NCBI GenBank assembly: GCA_002376235.1
Contig: DFNX01000006.1
Coordinates: forward strand, 1 to 64,000
Origin: Neorhizobium sp. UBA3556
GTDB taxonomy: Bacteria; Pseudomonadota; Alphaproteobacteria; Rhizobiales; Rhizobiaceae
Direction of reading: 5' to 3'
Length of the DNA: 64,000 nucleotides
Shown: positions 40,159 through 49,169 of the stretch, one piece after another
How positions within the stretch are numbered: the first letter of the stretch is position 1
Layout of the letters: the number at the start of each line of letters is the position of its first letter
Position numbers and translations under genes: made by a program
Notes under the pieces: generated by a model
Seen by the model: the letters and a program-made list of their open reading frames with translations, nothing else
Databases searched by the model: none
Told to the model about the DNA's origin: nothing

Positions 40159-41430
40159 ATGCTTCATTATCGTGAATTGAAATCGACGGCCTGTGCAATG
40201 GCCGTCATCGGATCGTTCGTCTGGGGCGGAGCAGCCCACGCTCAGGATGCGGTCAATCTGCGCATGACGATCTGGAGTGCCAACGAGGCACATCTGAAAC
40301 TGTTCAACGAGATCGCGACGGGTTTCAAGACAGACCATCCAAACGTCACCGTCACCTACGAGTCGCTGCCGTTCGAAACCTATACGACGGCGCTGACGAC
40401 CCAGATTGCCGGCGGCAACGCGCCGGACATGGCCTGGATTTTCGAAACCTCGGCTTACGACTTCGTCAGATCAGGAGCGCTTTATCCGCTGAGCGACACG
40501 TTGAAGGCAGCGGAAGGGTACAATCTCGACGAGGTGAGCGCAGGCGCCACCGCGCGCTGGACGCATGACGGCACGCTATACGCCTATCCGTTCTCGACCT
40601 CGCCGTTTGCGATGTTCGTCAACAATGATCTCGTCAGGGTCGCCGGCGCCAGGACACCGGCCGAGATGATCACCGCCGGCGAATGGACCTGGGACAATGC
40701 CATTGCCACGGCTTCGACGGTCGCAAAATCGGGCAAGGGCGGGCTCGTCGTCCGCGACTTCAACTATCAGGCCTGGCAGTATCTGACATCCGTCTGGAAT
40801 GGCTGGGGTGCCTCGCCCTGGAGCGAGGACGGCAAGACCTGCACCATGGCCGAAAAGCCCATGGCGGATGCGCTGGCCTTCATCCATGACGCGGTCTTCA
40901 CCAAGAAGGCGATGCCCGGCCCCGGTGAGACGGTCGATTTTTTCGCCGGCAACGCGGCGATGACGATCACCCAGATCAGTCGCGCCTCGCTTCTGCCGAA
41001 GGACAAGCCGTTCAACTGGGATCTGGTGCCACTACCAAAGGGACCGACCGGTGAATACGCGCTGATTGGCCAGGCAGGCGTCGGTGTCATGCAGTCGGGC
41101 AAGAATACCAAGACGGCAGCCGAGTTCGTCGCCTACATGACCAATCCGGAAAACTCGGCCAAACTCAGCCAGTTCTTCCCCTCGGCGCGCAAATCCTTGC
41201 TCAATGCCGAGGTGCTGAAGAAGACCAACCCGCTGCTCTCCGAAGAGCAGATCGAGAAGGTGGTTATCTCCGGCATCGCCACCGGCAAGGTCATGCCCGG
41301 CCATACCGGCTTTGCCCAGATCCAGCAGATGGTGCGCTCAAATCTCGATGCGGTCTGGCGTCCGGACGCGGATGTGCCGAGCACGCTCCAGAAAATCTGC
41401 GGCCAGATCGGCCCCCTCCTGAAGCGCTGA
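40159..41430 (+). CDS. Sugar ABC transporter substrate-binding protein
   Basis: This 423-residue family 1 solute-binding protein has a signal peptide (about residues 1-32, ending AAHA-QDAV). The mature lobes show VNLRMTIWSANEAHLKLFNEIATGF, FKTDHPNVTVTYESLPFETYTTALTTQIAGGNAPDMAWIFE and LYAYPFSTSPFAMFVNNDLV. The C-terminus has CGQIGPLLKR. GGAGGAGG is 7 bases upstream of the ATG. It is followed by two permeases and an ATPase on the same strand; together these make a complete importer. The ligand is unknown. Confidence 0.9.
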   Translation: MLHYRELKSTACAMAVIGSFVWGGAAHAQDAVNLRMTIWSANEAHLKLFNEIATGFKTDHPNVTVTYESLPFETYTTALTTQIAGGNAPDMAWIFETSAYDFVRSGALYPLSDTLKAAEGYNLDEVSAGATARWTHDGTLYAYPFSTSPFAMFVNNDLVRVAGARTPAEMITAGEWTWDNAIATASTVAKSGKGGLVVRDFNYQAWQYLTSVWNGWGASPWSEDGKTCTMAEKPMADALAFIHDAVFTKKAMPGPGETVDFFAGNAAMTITQISRASLLPKDKPFNWDLVPLPKGPTGEYALIGQAGVGVMQSGKNTKTAAEFVAYMTNPENSAKLSQFFPSARKSLLNAEVLKKTNPLLSEEQIEKVVISGIATGKVMPGHTGFAQIQQMVRSNLDAVWRPDADVPSTLQKICGQIGPLLKR

Positions 41431-41440
41431 GGAGGGCGCC

Positions 41441-42373
41441 ATGGCTGTCGCGCAGGAAAACGCTAATCCGGAAGGCCGCTCCTTATCGCCGTTCTGGACC
41501 ATCGCCCGGCGCGACAGCCTCGCCGGTTTCCTCTTCATCGCCCCGCAAATGATCGGCATCATCGTCTTTGTGCTGATCCCGCTCGGGCTGGTCTTCTGGT
41601 ATTCGCTGCACGAGTGGAACGTGCTGGCCAATACCTTCACCTATACCGGCGGGCAGAACTACCGGATGCTGATCGAGGACGAGAGCCTAGTCGAAGTGCT
41701 CGGCGCGACAGCGATCTTTTCGGCCGGGCTCGTCGTCATGAATTTGTCGCTCGCCTTGCTGCTGGCCGTGTTGCTGAACCAGAAGCTGGCCGGCATCGCA
41801 ATCTTTCGCACGCTGTTCTTCTCACCGGTTGTCGTCTCACTGGTTGCTTGGACCATTGTCTGGGGCTTCCTGCTGCAGAAGAATGGCGGCATCAACGGCA
41901 TGCTGCTGATGGTGGGCATCGACGGGCCGAACTGGCTGCGCGAGGAAGCCACCGCGATGATCTCGGTGATCGTCGTGCAGGTGTTCAAGAATGTCGGGCT
42001 CAACATGATCCTGTTTCTCGCCGCGCTGCAGGGCGTGCCGAAGGAGCTGTACGAAGCTGCCCGCATCGATGGCGCGCCGGCCTTCAAGCAGTTCCGCCGT
42101 ATCACCCTGCCGCTGATCAGCCCGACGATCCTCTTGACCTCGATCATCACCATCGTCGGCTCGCTGCAGGTGTTTGCGCAGATCGCGGTGCTGACACAGG
42201 GTGGACCCGGCCTTTCGACCACGGTGCTTGTCTACTACCTCTACCAGCAGGCTTTCCAGTTCCATTTCTTCGGCTACGGCTCGACATTGTCGATCCTGCT
42301 GTTTGCGATTGTCGCTGTTCTGACCTTCGCCCAGTGGCAGATGCGCAAGAGGATCGTGTTTTATGAAAGCTGA
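41441..42373 (+). CDS. Sugar ABC transporter permease (MalF-type)
   Basis: This 310-residue permease has a cytoplasmic N-terminus, six membrane segments beginning DSLAGFLFIAPQMIGIIVFVLIPLG, and the EAA loop LYEAARIDGAPAFKQFRRITLP. ATG 41441 is preceded by GAGGAGGGC; the frame overlaps the next permease by 11 bases, typical of coupled CUT1 genes. Confidence 0.9.
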   Translation: MAVAQENANPEGRSLSPFWTIARRDSLAGFLFIAPQMIGIIVFVLIPLGLVFWYSLHEWNVLANTFTYTGGQNYRMLIEDESLVEVLGATAIFSAGLVVMNLSLALLLAVLLNQKLAGIAIFRTLFFSPVVVSLVAWTIVWGFLLQKNGGINGMLLMVGIDGPNWLREEATAMISVIVVQVFKNVGLNMILFLAALQGVPKELYEAARIDGAPAFKQFRRITLPLISPTILLTSIITIVGSLQVFAQIAVLTQGGPGLSTTVLVYYLYQQAFQFHFFGYGSTLSILLFAIVAVLTFAQWQMRKRIVFYES

Positions 42374-43205
42374 CCTTTCCCCCCGCATGAGGACCGCGCT
42401 CTACGGGCTGATGTGCGTGCTGCTGATCCCCTTTGTCTTTCCGACCTGGTGGATGGTGACATCCTCGATCAAGCCGATCAGCGACATTTTCGCCTTTCCG
42501 CCGCAGCTCATCCCGCAGAACTATGACTGGACGACCTATTCGAAGGTGTTCGAGCTCCAGCCCTTCGTGCGGCAATACTGGAATTCCGCCTATATCGCCG
42601 CTCTCGTGACGGTCGGCACGATGATCGTCTCGTCCATGGCGGGATATGCTTTTGCACGGATCAAATTCCCCTATGCCAACACGATCTTCATGATCGTGCT
42701 GCTAGGCCTGTTGATCCCGTCGGAAGTGACGATCGTGCCGCTGTTCCAGATGTTCCTGAAAGTGGGCATGGTCAACACTCATTGGCCGCTGATCCTCGTG
42801 CCGATCTTCGGCGCGCCGAGCGTGTTTGCCACCTTCGTCATGCGGCAGTTCTTCGTGACACTGCCGGCCGAACTGGAGGAGGCGGCGCGTGTAGACGGTC
42901 TCGGACGTTTCAAGATCTTCCGCAAGATCGCGTTGCCGCTTGCCAAGCCCGCACTGGCGTCAGTGGCGATCTTCACTTTCCTGCATTCGTGGAACCTGTT
43001 CCTCGAACCGATCGTGTTCCTGTCGAGCGCCGAGATGTTCACGCTGCCGCAGGCGCTCACGCAATATACCGACGCGTATGGTGGGCCGATGTGGAACATC
43101 CAGTTGGCTGCTGCGACACTTACGGCATTGCCCGTCCTCATCGTCTTCGTGATTGCCCAAAAGCAGTTCGTCGAAGGCCTCGCCCATACCGGCCTTAAAG
43201 GCTGA
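42363..43205 (+). CDS. Sugar ABC transporter permease (MalG-type)
   Basis: This 280-residue permease has a first membrane segment (YGLMCVLLIPFVFPTWWMVTSS), then further segments (including SMAGYAFARIKFPY and ILVPIFGAPSVFATFVMRQFF) and the EAA loop ELEEAARVDGLGRFKIFRKIALP. It overlaps the preceding permease gene and is followed 17 bases later by the ATPase gene. Confidence 0.9.
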   Translation: MKADLSPRMRTALYGLMCVLLIPFVFPTWWMVTSSIKPISDIFAFPPQLIPQNYDWTTYSKVFELQPFVRQYWNSAYIAALVTVGTMIVSSMAGYAFARIKFPYANTIFMIVLLGLLIPSEVTIVPLFQMFLKVGMVNTHWPLILVPIFGAPSVFATFVMRQFFVTLPAELEEAARVDGLGRFKIFRKIALPLAKPALASVAIFTFLHSWNLFLEPIVFLSSAEMFTLPQALTQYTDAYGGPMWNIQLAAATLTALPVLIVFVIAQKQFVEGLAHTGLKG

Positions 43206-43221
43206 GCAACCGGATCAGATT

Positions 43222-44286
43222 ATGGCAGACGTTACCCTTTCCGACATCCGTAAGAGCTATGGCGCGCTGAAGACCATCCATGGTGTCAACCTCGATATCC
43301 GCGACGGCGAGTTCGTCGTTCTCGTCGGGCCATCGGGCTGCGGCAAGTCCACGCTTCTCCGCATGATCGCGGGCCTTGAGACGATCACCGACGGGACGCT
43401 GAAGATCGGCGACCGGAAGGTTAACGACCTAGATCCGAAGGATCGTGACATCGCCATGGTGTTCCAGTCTTATGCGCTCTATCCGCATATGACGGTGGCG
43501 ACGAATATGGGCTTCTCACTTGAGCATCGTGGTGCCAGCAAGGCTGAGATTGCCGAACGGGTGAACTGGGCGGCTGGCATATTAGGCCTCACCAACCTTC
43601 TCGACCGCTATCCGCGCCAACTCTCCGGCGGCCAGCGCCAGCGCGTCGCCATGGGCCGCGCAATCGTCCGTAAACCGCAGGTCTTCCTGTTCGACGAACC
43701 GCTTTCAAACCTCGATGCGAAGCTGCGTGTCGTCATGCGTGGTGAGATCAAGGCGCTCCATCAGAAATTGAAGACGACGACCATCTACGTTACCCACGAC
43801 CAGGTTGAGGCGATGACCATGGCTGACCGGATCGTTGTCCTGAACGGCGGCAGGGTCGAGCAGACTGGTGCGCCTCTCGATCTCTACGACCGTCCGGCCA
43901 ATCAGTTCGTTGCGGGTTTCATCGGCTCGCCGTCGATGAATTTTCTCAAGGGTACTATAACGGAGGTGGGCTTCCAGACATCGGGCGTGGTTATGCCCCT
44001 GCCGGCGTCTACAAACACCATCGTAGGGCAGGCTTGCGTCTACGGCATTCGTCCAGAACACTTCCGATTGAATGACCATCCCGGCCACGCGAGTGTTCCT
44101 GCAGAAATCGAGCTCATCGAGCCCATGGGGTCCGAAACCCAGGTGACTATGAGGTTAGGAGATGTCCAAGTGATTGGCGTCTTCCGTGAGCGGATCAATG
44201 GTGCGCCGGGGGACGTGATGCATGTCTTACCGGAGGTCGACGCCGTTCACCTTTTTTCTGGAGACGGCGCTACTCGCCTTAACTGA
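43222..44286 (+). CDS. Sugar ABC transporter ATP-binding protein (UgpC/MalK type)
   Basis: This ATPase of about 354 residues has Walker A GPSGCGKST, Q-loop MVFQSYALYPHMTVA, signature LSGGQRQRVAMGRAIV, Walker B VFLFDEPLSNLDAKLR, switch VTHDQVEAMTMAD, and a C-terminal TOBE domain (about 240-350). ATG 43222 was chosen because it follows the upstream permease's stop directly and begins MADVTLSDIRKSYG, the normal N-terminus; the longer frame is an artefact. It is the last gene of the LacI operon. The region beyond 44286 is degenerate. Confidence 0.9.
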   Translation: MADVTLSDIRKSYGALKTIHGVNLDIRDGEFVVLVGPSGCGKSTLLRMIAGLETITDGTLKIGDRKVNDLDPKDRDIAMVFQSYALYPHMTVATNMGFSLEHRGASKAEIAERVNWAAGILGLTNLLDRYPRQLSGGQRQRVAMGRAIVRKPQVFLFDEPLSNLDAKLRVVMRGEIKALHQKLKTTTIYVTHDQVEAMTMADRIVVLNGGRVEQTGAPLDLYDRPANQFVAGFIGSPSMNFLKGTITEVGFQTSGVVMPLPASTNTIVGQACVYGIRPEHFRLNDHPGHASVPAEIELIEPMGSETQVTMRLGDVQVIGVFRERINGAPGDVMHVLPEVDAVHLFSGDGATRLN

Positions 44287-44579
44287 TGACGCGCTCATGA
44301 CGCGATTTGGCCTATGAGTGCAGAGCAAACCTGCGGCCGCATCCTAGAGTAATCGACCGGTTGCGTCGAATGAGCGAGTTCTCAATTGCTTAGGGATTAT
44401 GGGGGCGGGTCGAGGGTTCAAGTCTCATCAAGAGTTTAACTCGATAGCAGCCCCATTCCGCCATGTTCAATTGCAGCAATTTTTTGCATTGGCCAGGAGC
44501 TCGCTTGCGTGACGCGGCGCCCAACTCGAAACGAATTCGGGCGCTCGCAAGACCTCAAGACGACTATAAGCAGGGGCGC
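44287..44579. other. Intergenic region, no gene recognised
   Basis: About 290 bases after the ABC operon. The string GGGTTCAAGTCTC (44413-44425) resembles a tRNA T-arm, but no acceptor stem, anticodon arm or D arm surrounds it. A similar string occurs near 35523. Nothing is supported here. Confidence 0.35.
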
Positions 44580-45275
44580 TTATAGTACGGATATCATGCC
44601 GCCATCGACATAGATGATCTGGCCGTTGATGTAATCCGATGCGGAAGAGGCGAGTAATACTGCAGTGCCGATCAGTTCCTCCGATCTGCGCCCAGCGACC
44701 GGCCGGTGTTCTGCCTTTTACCCATGCGTCGAACTTGGGATCGTTCTCAAGCGCTTCGTTCGGCCATGCCGCGTGTGAGCATTTTGATGCCACCCTTGGC
44801 AACAGTATGGGGCGTCACCGTCGCACGGGCCAGTTCACTTGTCAGCGAGCCTATATCGATAATCTTGCCGCGTCCGCGCGGGATCATGCGACGGCGGCCT
44901 CTCGGCAGCAGAAATGCGCTGGTCAGATTGACGTCGATGACGCGCTGCCAGTCGGCAAGGGCGAGTTCGACCATCGGCTGGCGATGCTGAATGCCCGCAT
45001 TGTTGACTAGAATGTCGATCGCGATGCCCTGCGCATCGAAACGTTTGAAAGTTGCATTGATTGCAGCCTCGTCGGTAAAGTCGAACGCGGCCTCATGCAC
45101 GGGTATAACCCTTGGTCCGAAGCTCGTCTGCCGCTTGCGACAGGGTGGTGCCCGCGCGGCCGTTCAGGATCAGGTTCGCGCCGCCGGCACCGAGACCGTC
45201 GGCGATTGCGCGACCAAGACCCCGGGAGGAGCCGGAGATCAGAGCGGTGGAGCCGGAAAGATCAAAGATGTTCAT
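44580..45275 (-). pseudogene. SDR-family gluconate 5-dehydrogenase-like gene, decayed
   Basis: Read on the minus strand, MNIFDLSGSTALISGSSRGLG (NAD(P)-binding TGxxxGxG type) is followed by VNNAGIQHRQPMVELALADW, an S-x-Y-x-K-like region, and VDGGMISVL at the end. The reading is broken near 45100 (after KGYTRA, resuming at HEAAFDFTDEAAIN). An internal deletion and frameshift after KMLTRGMA resume at NEALENDPKFDAWV, and another frameshift near 44690 resumes at ELIGTAVLLASSASDYINGQ. The catalytic Tyr region is weak: TVTPHTVAKGG has H/T where Y is expected. The family reduces 5-keto-gluconate or similar keto sugars. Clearly inactive. Confidence 0.8.
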
Positions 45276-45282
45276 GGTAGCC

Positions 45283-46119
45283 TCACAGTTTAGACGTGCG
45301 GACCACGAGATCAGAACGTTCGTAGACGGCAGGAAGCAGATCGACGCCGGGACCGGGGCCTTCCATCGGCAGGACATAGCCGTCCTTGATCGTAGGCATT
45401 GCCGTGACAAGTTCCTTGTACCAACCCGTACAGAAGGCCTGACCAGAATTCCTGGATCAGTGTGTTGGGCTGGCTGAAGGAGGTGTGGATGGCAGCGACG
45501 AAACCGACCGGTCCGATGCACTCACGCGGGGCAAATGGCAGATGATAGGTATCTGCAAGCGAGGCGATCTTGCGTCCCTCCGTCAGGACGCCGGTCCAGC
45601 AGAGATCGACCATTGCGATATGTGAGGCACCGCGCTCGAACATGTCCTGATAGGGGAAGCGCGTTCCAAGCGTTTCGCTGGCGCAGACTGGAACGCTGGT
45701 CGATGCAGCATACTCCGCGAGCGCATGTGGTGAATTCATGCGGATGGGATACTCGGACCAGGCCGGCATGTAAGGCTCCAGCGTGCGCGCGATCTCCTTG
45801 GCGGTCGGCAAGTTCCACAATGAGTGGAACTCGATCATGATCTGCATCTTGTTGCCCACGCGTTTGCGGATTTTCTCAAATGGTTCGACTGCCTTCTTCA
45901 TCTGCTCGGCGCTGATGGACAGACCGCGGTTTTCCTGGGCGGCTGGGTCGAAGGGCCAGATCTTCATTGCCTAAATGCCGCTTCCGAGCATAGGCCGCCC
46001 AGCATCTGGTGCACCGTCTGCCCACAGACCTTGCCGAGCAGACGACCGGCAAGCGTGTCATGGATATGGGCTTCCACGGCGCTGGCGCCATAAAAGGTCT
46101 CTCCCAAGCCAACCAAGAA
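45283..46119 (-). pseudogene. Mandelate racemase/enolase-family sugar acid dehydratase, decayed
   Basis: Fragments on the minus strand: LVGLGETFYGASAVEAHIHDTLAGRLLGK (N-terminal capping domain, near 46020-46119), an internal gap and frame change, then MKIWPFDPAAQ to MIEFHSLWNLPTAKEIARTL (metal-ligand E and the H of the family). It continues with SETLGTRFPYQDMFERGASHIAMVDLCW and APRECIGPVGFVAAIH. A frameshift near 45425 precedes a C-terminus ending in VDLLPAVYERSDLVVRTSKL. The family acts on acid sugars such as gluconate or galactonate. With the adjacent SDR remnant, it looks like a lost sugar-acid catabolic module. Confidence 0.78.
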
Positions 46120-46121
46120 TC

Positions 46122-46493
46122 TTAACGATCGCTCACGTGATACATCCCGTGCTCAAGCAAGATGTAACCATGACCGACATCGGTGCTATCCCAGAATGGC
46201 GAAACGCACTGCTGACGATTTCCGTGCTGACCCGGAATCGAATTGTCGGTCGCGTGATACGAGAGATGCTGCGACGCGCACCATCGAATATGGGTCACCT
46301 CATTCTCGGTGAGCAGTAAATCGCGTGGCGCTGCGTTAGAACCAATCTCTCCATTGAAGGCAGCCATATTGGCGACAGTTGCTTGGTTAACCTTCGATGT
46401 CTCCAATCGAAATGCGTATGCGGAAGAGAGCGGCACGCCCGCCATCAGGCCTACAAGGACGGCGGGGCGAATTAATCTTCCATACACGTTCAT
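46122..46493 (-). CDS. BA14K-like small exported protein
   Basis: This 123-residue protein has a signal peptide (RPAVLVGLMAGVPLSSAYA). The C-terminal motif HIRWCASQHLSYHATDNSIPGQHGNRQQCVSPF resembles the BA14K core (W-C-x...SY...G...C-x-S-P) of rhizobial and Brucella proteins. Two conserved cysteines would form a disulfide. It is a likely envelope protein; function beyond immunoreactivity in Brucella is not known. It stands alone between decayed genes and dacC. Confidence 0.6.
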   Translation of the reverse strand: MNVYGRLIRPAVLVGLMAGVPLSSAYAFRLETSKVNQATVANMAAFNGEIGSNAAPRDLLLTENEVTHIRWCASQHLSYHATDNSIPGQHGNRQQCVSPFWDSTDVGHGYILLEHGMYHVSDR

Positions 46494-46633
46494 AATTGGG
46501 TCCCATCAAATTACTTTGGCGAGCAACCCGATTCTTCAGCTTTTGGTTCCAAATACTATCCCTCGACCTTACACGTCTGTGCGAGCGATAGTTGATGTGG
46601 CCGTGTGGTCAATCCACGATCCTCAGCGGCTGC

Positions 46634-47872
46634 CTACATCGAAGCCCAGCAACTAAAGCCATGCTTTTTCATCTCGGCACAGGCGGCCCACGCTTCGCTC
46701 TTGCTCGAAAAGCCGACAAATCGAGCGCGATATACGTTGGAGTTCGAGCTAAGATATGGCTCAACGGATTGCCTCATCATGCCGAGTTTGTATCCCAGCT
46801 TCTGCTTGGCCCCGGCTAGGTAACGCGTTGCCGCAGCTTCATCCGGGAACGCACCAATCTGCACAGACCACCCCTCCGTTGCGGACATGGGGACGCTCGA
46901 GGTCGTGACGCTGTCTACTGTAGATTGTTCAAAGGCACGCTGTTCTACGTCCTGAACTCGGGCAATGGGAAGAGGGGCTTGTATGGGCAACGAGGTGTCA
47001 GCTTTTGCCACAAGCATTGAACGTCCCTGACGTTTAAAGTCACGGGAGGCCTTTGGCATGTAACGATGGATCAAATCGCGCATATGCGCATCGCGGCTTC
47101 GCGCTGTCCGGCCGCCCATCACTACGGCGACTATGGAACGGCCGTCGTGCTTCGCTGAGGTAACCAGATTGAAGCCAGATGCGTTGATGTACCCGGTCTT
47201 GATCCCATCGACACCCCGAACCTTGCCGACCAGCCGATTGTGGCTGCGCAAAGTCGTCTTTCCGTACCGGTAGGACCTCGTCTTGAAAATCGCATAGTGA
47301 TTTGGGAAGTCTCGCCGGAGGGCTATGCCTAGCCGAGCCATATCTCGCGCCGTTGTGTACTGCCGCCTGTCGGGAAGCCCGTGCGCGTTTCGGAACACAG
47401 TATTTTTCATGCCCAGAGAACGGGCCTTGCGTGTTGCCATCTTCCCGAATTTCGTTTCCGACCCCGCGAGGAATTCGCCGAGAGCGGTGGCCGCATCGTT
47501 TGCAGACTTTGTCACCAATGCATGCATGGCATCCTTCACGGTGATGTAAGAACCAGCGCGCAGCCAGATTTTGGAGGCAGGCTCGGAGGCCGCATGACGT
47601 GACACCTTGATCTTCGTTGCGAGATCGAATTTGCCCTTCTCTAGGCCCTCGAACGTTAGGTAGAGCGTCATCATTTTGGTGAGCGATGCCGGATATCGTC
47701 GAGAATTCGCGTGGTCTGCGTACAAGATCTTGCCCGTCGCGGCATCGACAACCACACCGGCATATTTGGTGTTCGCAGTAGCTGGACTTCCCACTGAGCA
47801 GAGCATGACAGCGCAGATCAGAGCTGTCGTGATGAGCCGGAGGCAGGAGTAAGGCGTGGCCGCAGCAGACAT
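46634..47872 (-). CDS. D-alanyl-D-alanine carboxypeptidase with SPOR domain
   Basis: This 412-residue penicillin-binding protein trims peptidoglycan pentapeptides. It has a signal peptide (ICAVMLCSVGSPATA). The catalytic SxxK is in PASLTKMMTLYL (near residue 63), SxN in TKSANDAATALG, and KTG in GIKTGYINASG. After a linker, a C-terminal SPOR domain (WSVQIGAFPDEAAATRYLAGAKQKLG to RFVGFSSKSEAWAACAEMKKHGFSCW) targets septal, denuded glycan. The D-Ala-D-Ala carboxypeptidase plus SPOR architecture is common in Rhizobiales. All three catalytic motifs are intact. Confidence 0.92.
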   Translation of the reverse strand: MSAAATPYSCLRLITTALICAVMLCSVGSPATANTKYAGVVVDAATGKILYADHANSRRYPASLTKMMTLYLTFEGLEKGKFDLATKIKVSRHAASEPASKIWLRAGSYITVKDAMHALVTKSANDAATALGEFLAGSETKFGKMATRKARSLGMKNTVFRNAHGLPDRRQYTTARDMARLGIALRRDFPNHYAIFKTRSYRYGKTTLRSHNRLVGKVRGVDGIKTGYINASGFNLVTSAKHDGRSIVAVVMGGRTARSRDAHMRDLIHRYMPKASRDFKRQGRSMLVAKADTSLPIQAPLPIARVQDVEQRAFEQSTVDSVTTSSVPMSATEGWSVQIGAFPDEAAATRYLAGAKQKLGYKLGMMRQSVEPYLSSNSNVYRARFVGFSSKSEAWAACAEMKKHGFSCWASM

Positions 47873-48264
47873 AAATTTCCTTTGTTATGGGGAGCTCGCG
47901 TGGGAAGTGGCTAGGGTATTTGTGCACGGGTATACAGTTCGTTAACCAGAACGAACCTCTCGCTCACCTCAGTTCGCAATGTCGTGAACGCAGAAAACCG
48001 AGGCAGTTCCGAGCGAACCGCTGGGCTAATCGACGTAACCAGATAGCGAGGATCGATCGCACGTACCAGCGAGTTGGGATTTCAGCGTTCAGTCGGGTAC
48101 TTGTAAACTTTTGTAGTCTCGCTCAACGTCATGGGCTAGGGATGCGGACAAGTGTCCTGACATGCGCTTGTCGCGCAGAGATGCCAGTTGCCTAGCGGAG
48201 CGCTACACATACGCCATCTGCAGAGGTGCTCTCTTCGGAGAGCCGCGGGCAGGACCTGCACCAG
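47873..48264. other. Intergenic region between dacC and marR genes
   Basis: About 390 bases. The frames on both strands are short and without family resemblance. It holds the promoter of the carboxypeptidase gene (minus strand) and the 3' end of the MarR gene; no terminator or RNA gene was recognised. Confidence 0.4.
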
Positions 48265-48759
48265 TCATTCTCCTGAAAGTTCGATCTTATGATCGAACAC
48301 TGCTGCCGCATCGTTCTCGCACCCATCCAGCATTTCCGCCACGCGCTCCAGAGATGCGATCAAAGACATTTGTTCCCAGTCTTTAAGAGCCGAAAATCCG
48401 CTCTGGAATTGAACATGTGAGGCGTCGGGAGCGCTGGTGAGAAGCCGTCGCCCGGCTTCGGTCAAGGAGAGGAGCGCTTGCCGGCGGTCCTTGTCGCCGC
48501 GGCGACGGGCTATGTAGCCGGCGTTCTCCAGCTTTTGCAGGACAACTGTTGTCGTGGCTTGAGTAATCCCCATGCGGGCGGCAACGTAACCCGCGGTCTG
48601 CTCCTGCTGCTCATCCAGGATTTGCATGAAGACAAGCTGGGATGGAGTGAGGCCAGTTTCCCGCATCAGCTTCTTCGAATTCGTCTCGGAAGCGCGAAGA
48701 ATTTTTCGAATGGCAATCAAGGCCAATTTGGTTCGATCTTCCACCGGATCACCCTTCAA
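48265..48759 (-). CDS. MarR-family regulator next to the ehu-like operon
   Basis: This 164-residue winged-helix regulator has DNA-binding part LTPSQLVFMQILDEQQEQTAGYVAARMGITQATTTVVLQKLENAGYIARRRGDKDRRQALLSLTEAG, with the wing DRR residues. N- and C-terminal helices form the dimer interface. It is divergent from the ehuB-like gene, separated by 410 bases. A perfect 10-base-arm palindrome 51 bases upstream of its start is its probable operator. The inducer is unknown. Confidence 0.85.
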   Translation of the reverse strand: MKGDPVEDRTKLALIAIRKILRASETNSKKLMRETGLTPSQLVFMQILDEQQEQTAGYVAARMGITQATTTVVLQKLENAGYIARRRGDKDRRQALLSLTEAGRRLLTSAPDASHVQFQSGFSALKDWEQMSLIASLERVAEMLDGCENDAAAVFDHKIELSGE

Positions 48760-48810
48760 TATTCTACCGCTCTATCTGTCGCAGAAGGGAAACGCAATAA
48801 GCTTGTAACT

Positions 48811-48833
48811 TGCAGTCAAATGCTTTGACTGCA
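48811..48833. promoter_or_regulatory. Perfect palindrome upstream of marR, likely operator
   Basis: TGCAGTCAAA (48811-48820), 3-base centre TGC, and TTTGACTGCA (48824-48833): arms of 10 bases without mismatch. It lies 52 bases upstream of the MarR start, as expected for an autoregulated MarR site. Confidence 0.7.
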
Positions 48834-49169
48834 CTAAGCAAAATGAGAAGCGCGGCAATGAGGTGCCCGATACACGAATTCGTGTTTCGAGAGTTTCTGG
48901 CTGCAAATCAGCGATTTGCTGGGGTGATTGTGGCGAAGGTGTGTTTTTTAGCGGAATGTTGGCTTGATATATATTTAGGTCAATCTAAGTATGTTGTCCG
49001 TAGCTATTGGTTGGGCGCGGGGGATCACTGATCTTACGCAGCTCTGCATTGGCTGCAGTCACGCGGGGGATTTCATCTGGGAGAATTCAGGTTCTGAAAC
49101 TCACCGCTCGTTCGGCGCAAGCGGGTCTCGATCCCATGCTGCCATGAACCACGACCTTAGGAGATATAC
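48834..49169. other. Intergenic region upstream of ehuB-like gene
   Basis: About 335 bases with no supported gene. It contains a near-palindrome ATATTTAG-GTCAAT-CTAAGTAT (48971-48992, one arm mismatch), 178 bases before the ehuB start, which could be a promoter-proximal operator. Confidence 0.4.

Noticed and set aside
44413..44425. GGGTTCAAGTCTC as tRNA T-arm (also near 35523)
   Set aside because: No matching acceptor, D or anticodon arms in either place, so not a tRNA gene. An att-site remnant cannot be supported.
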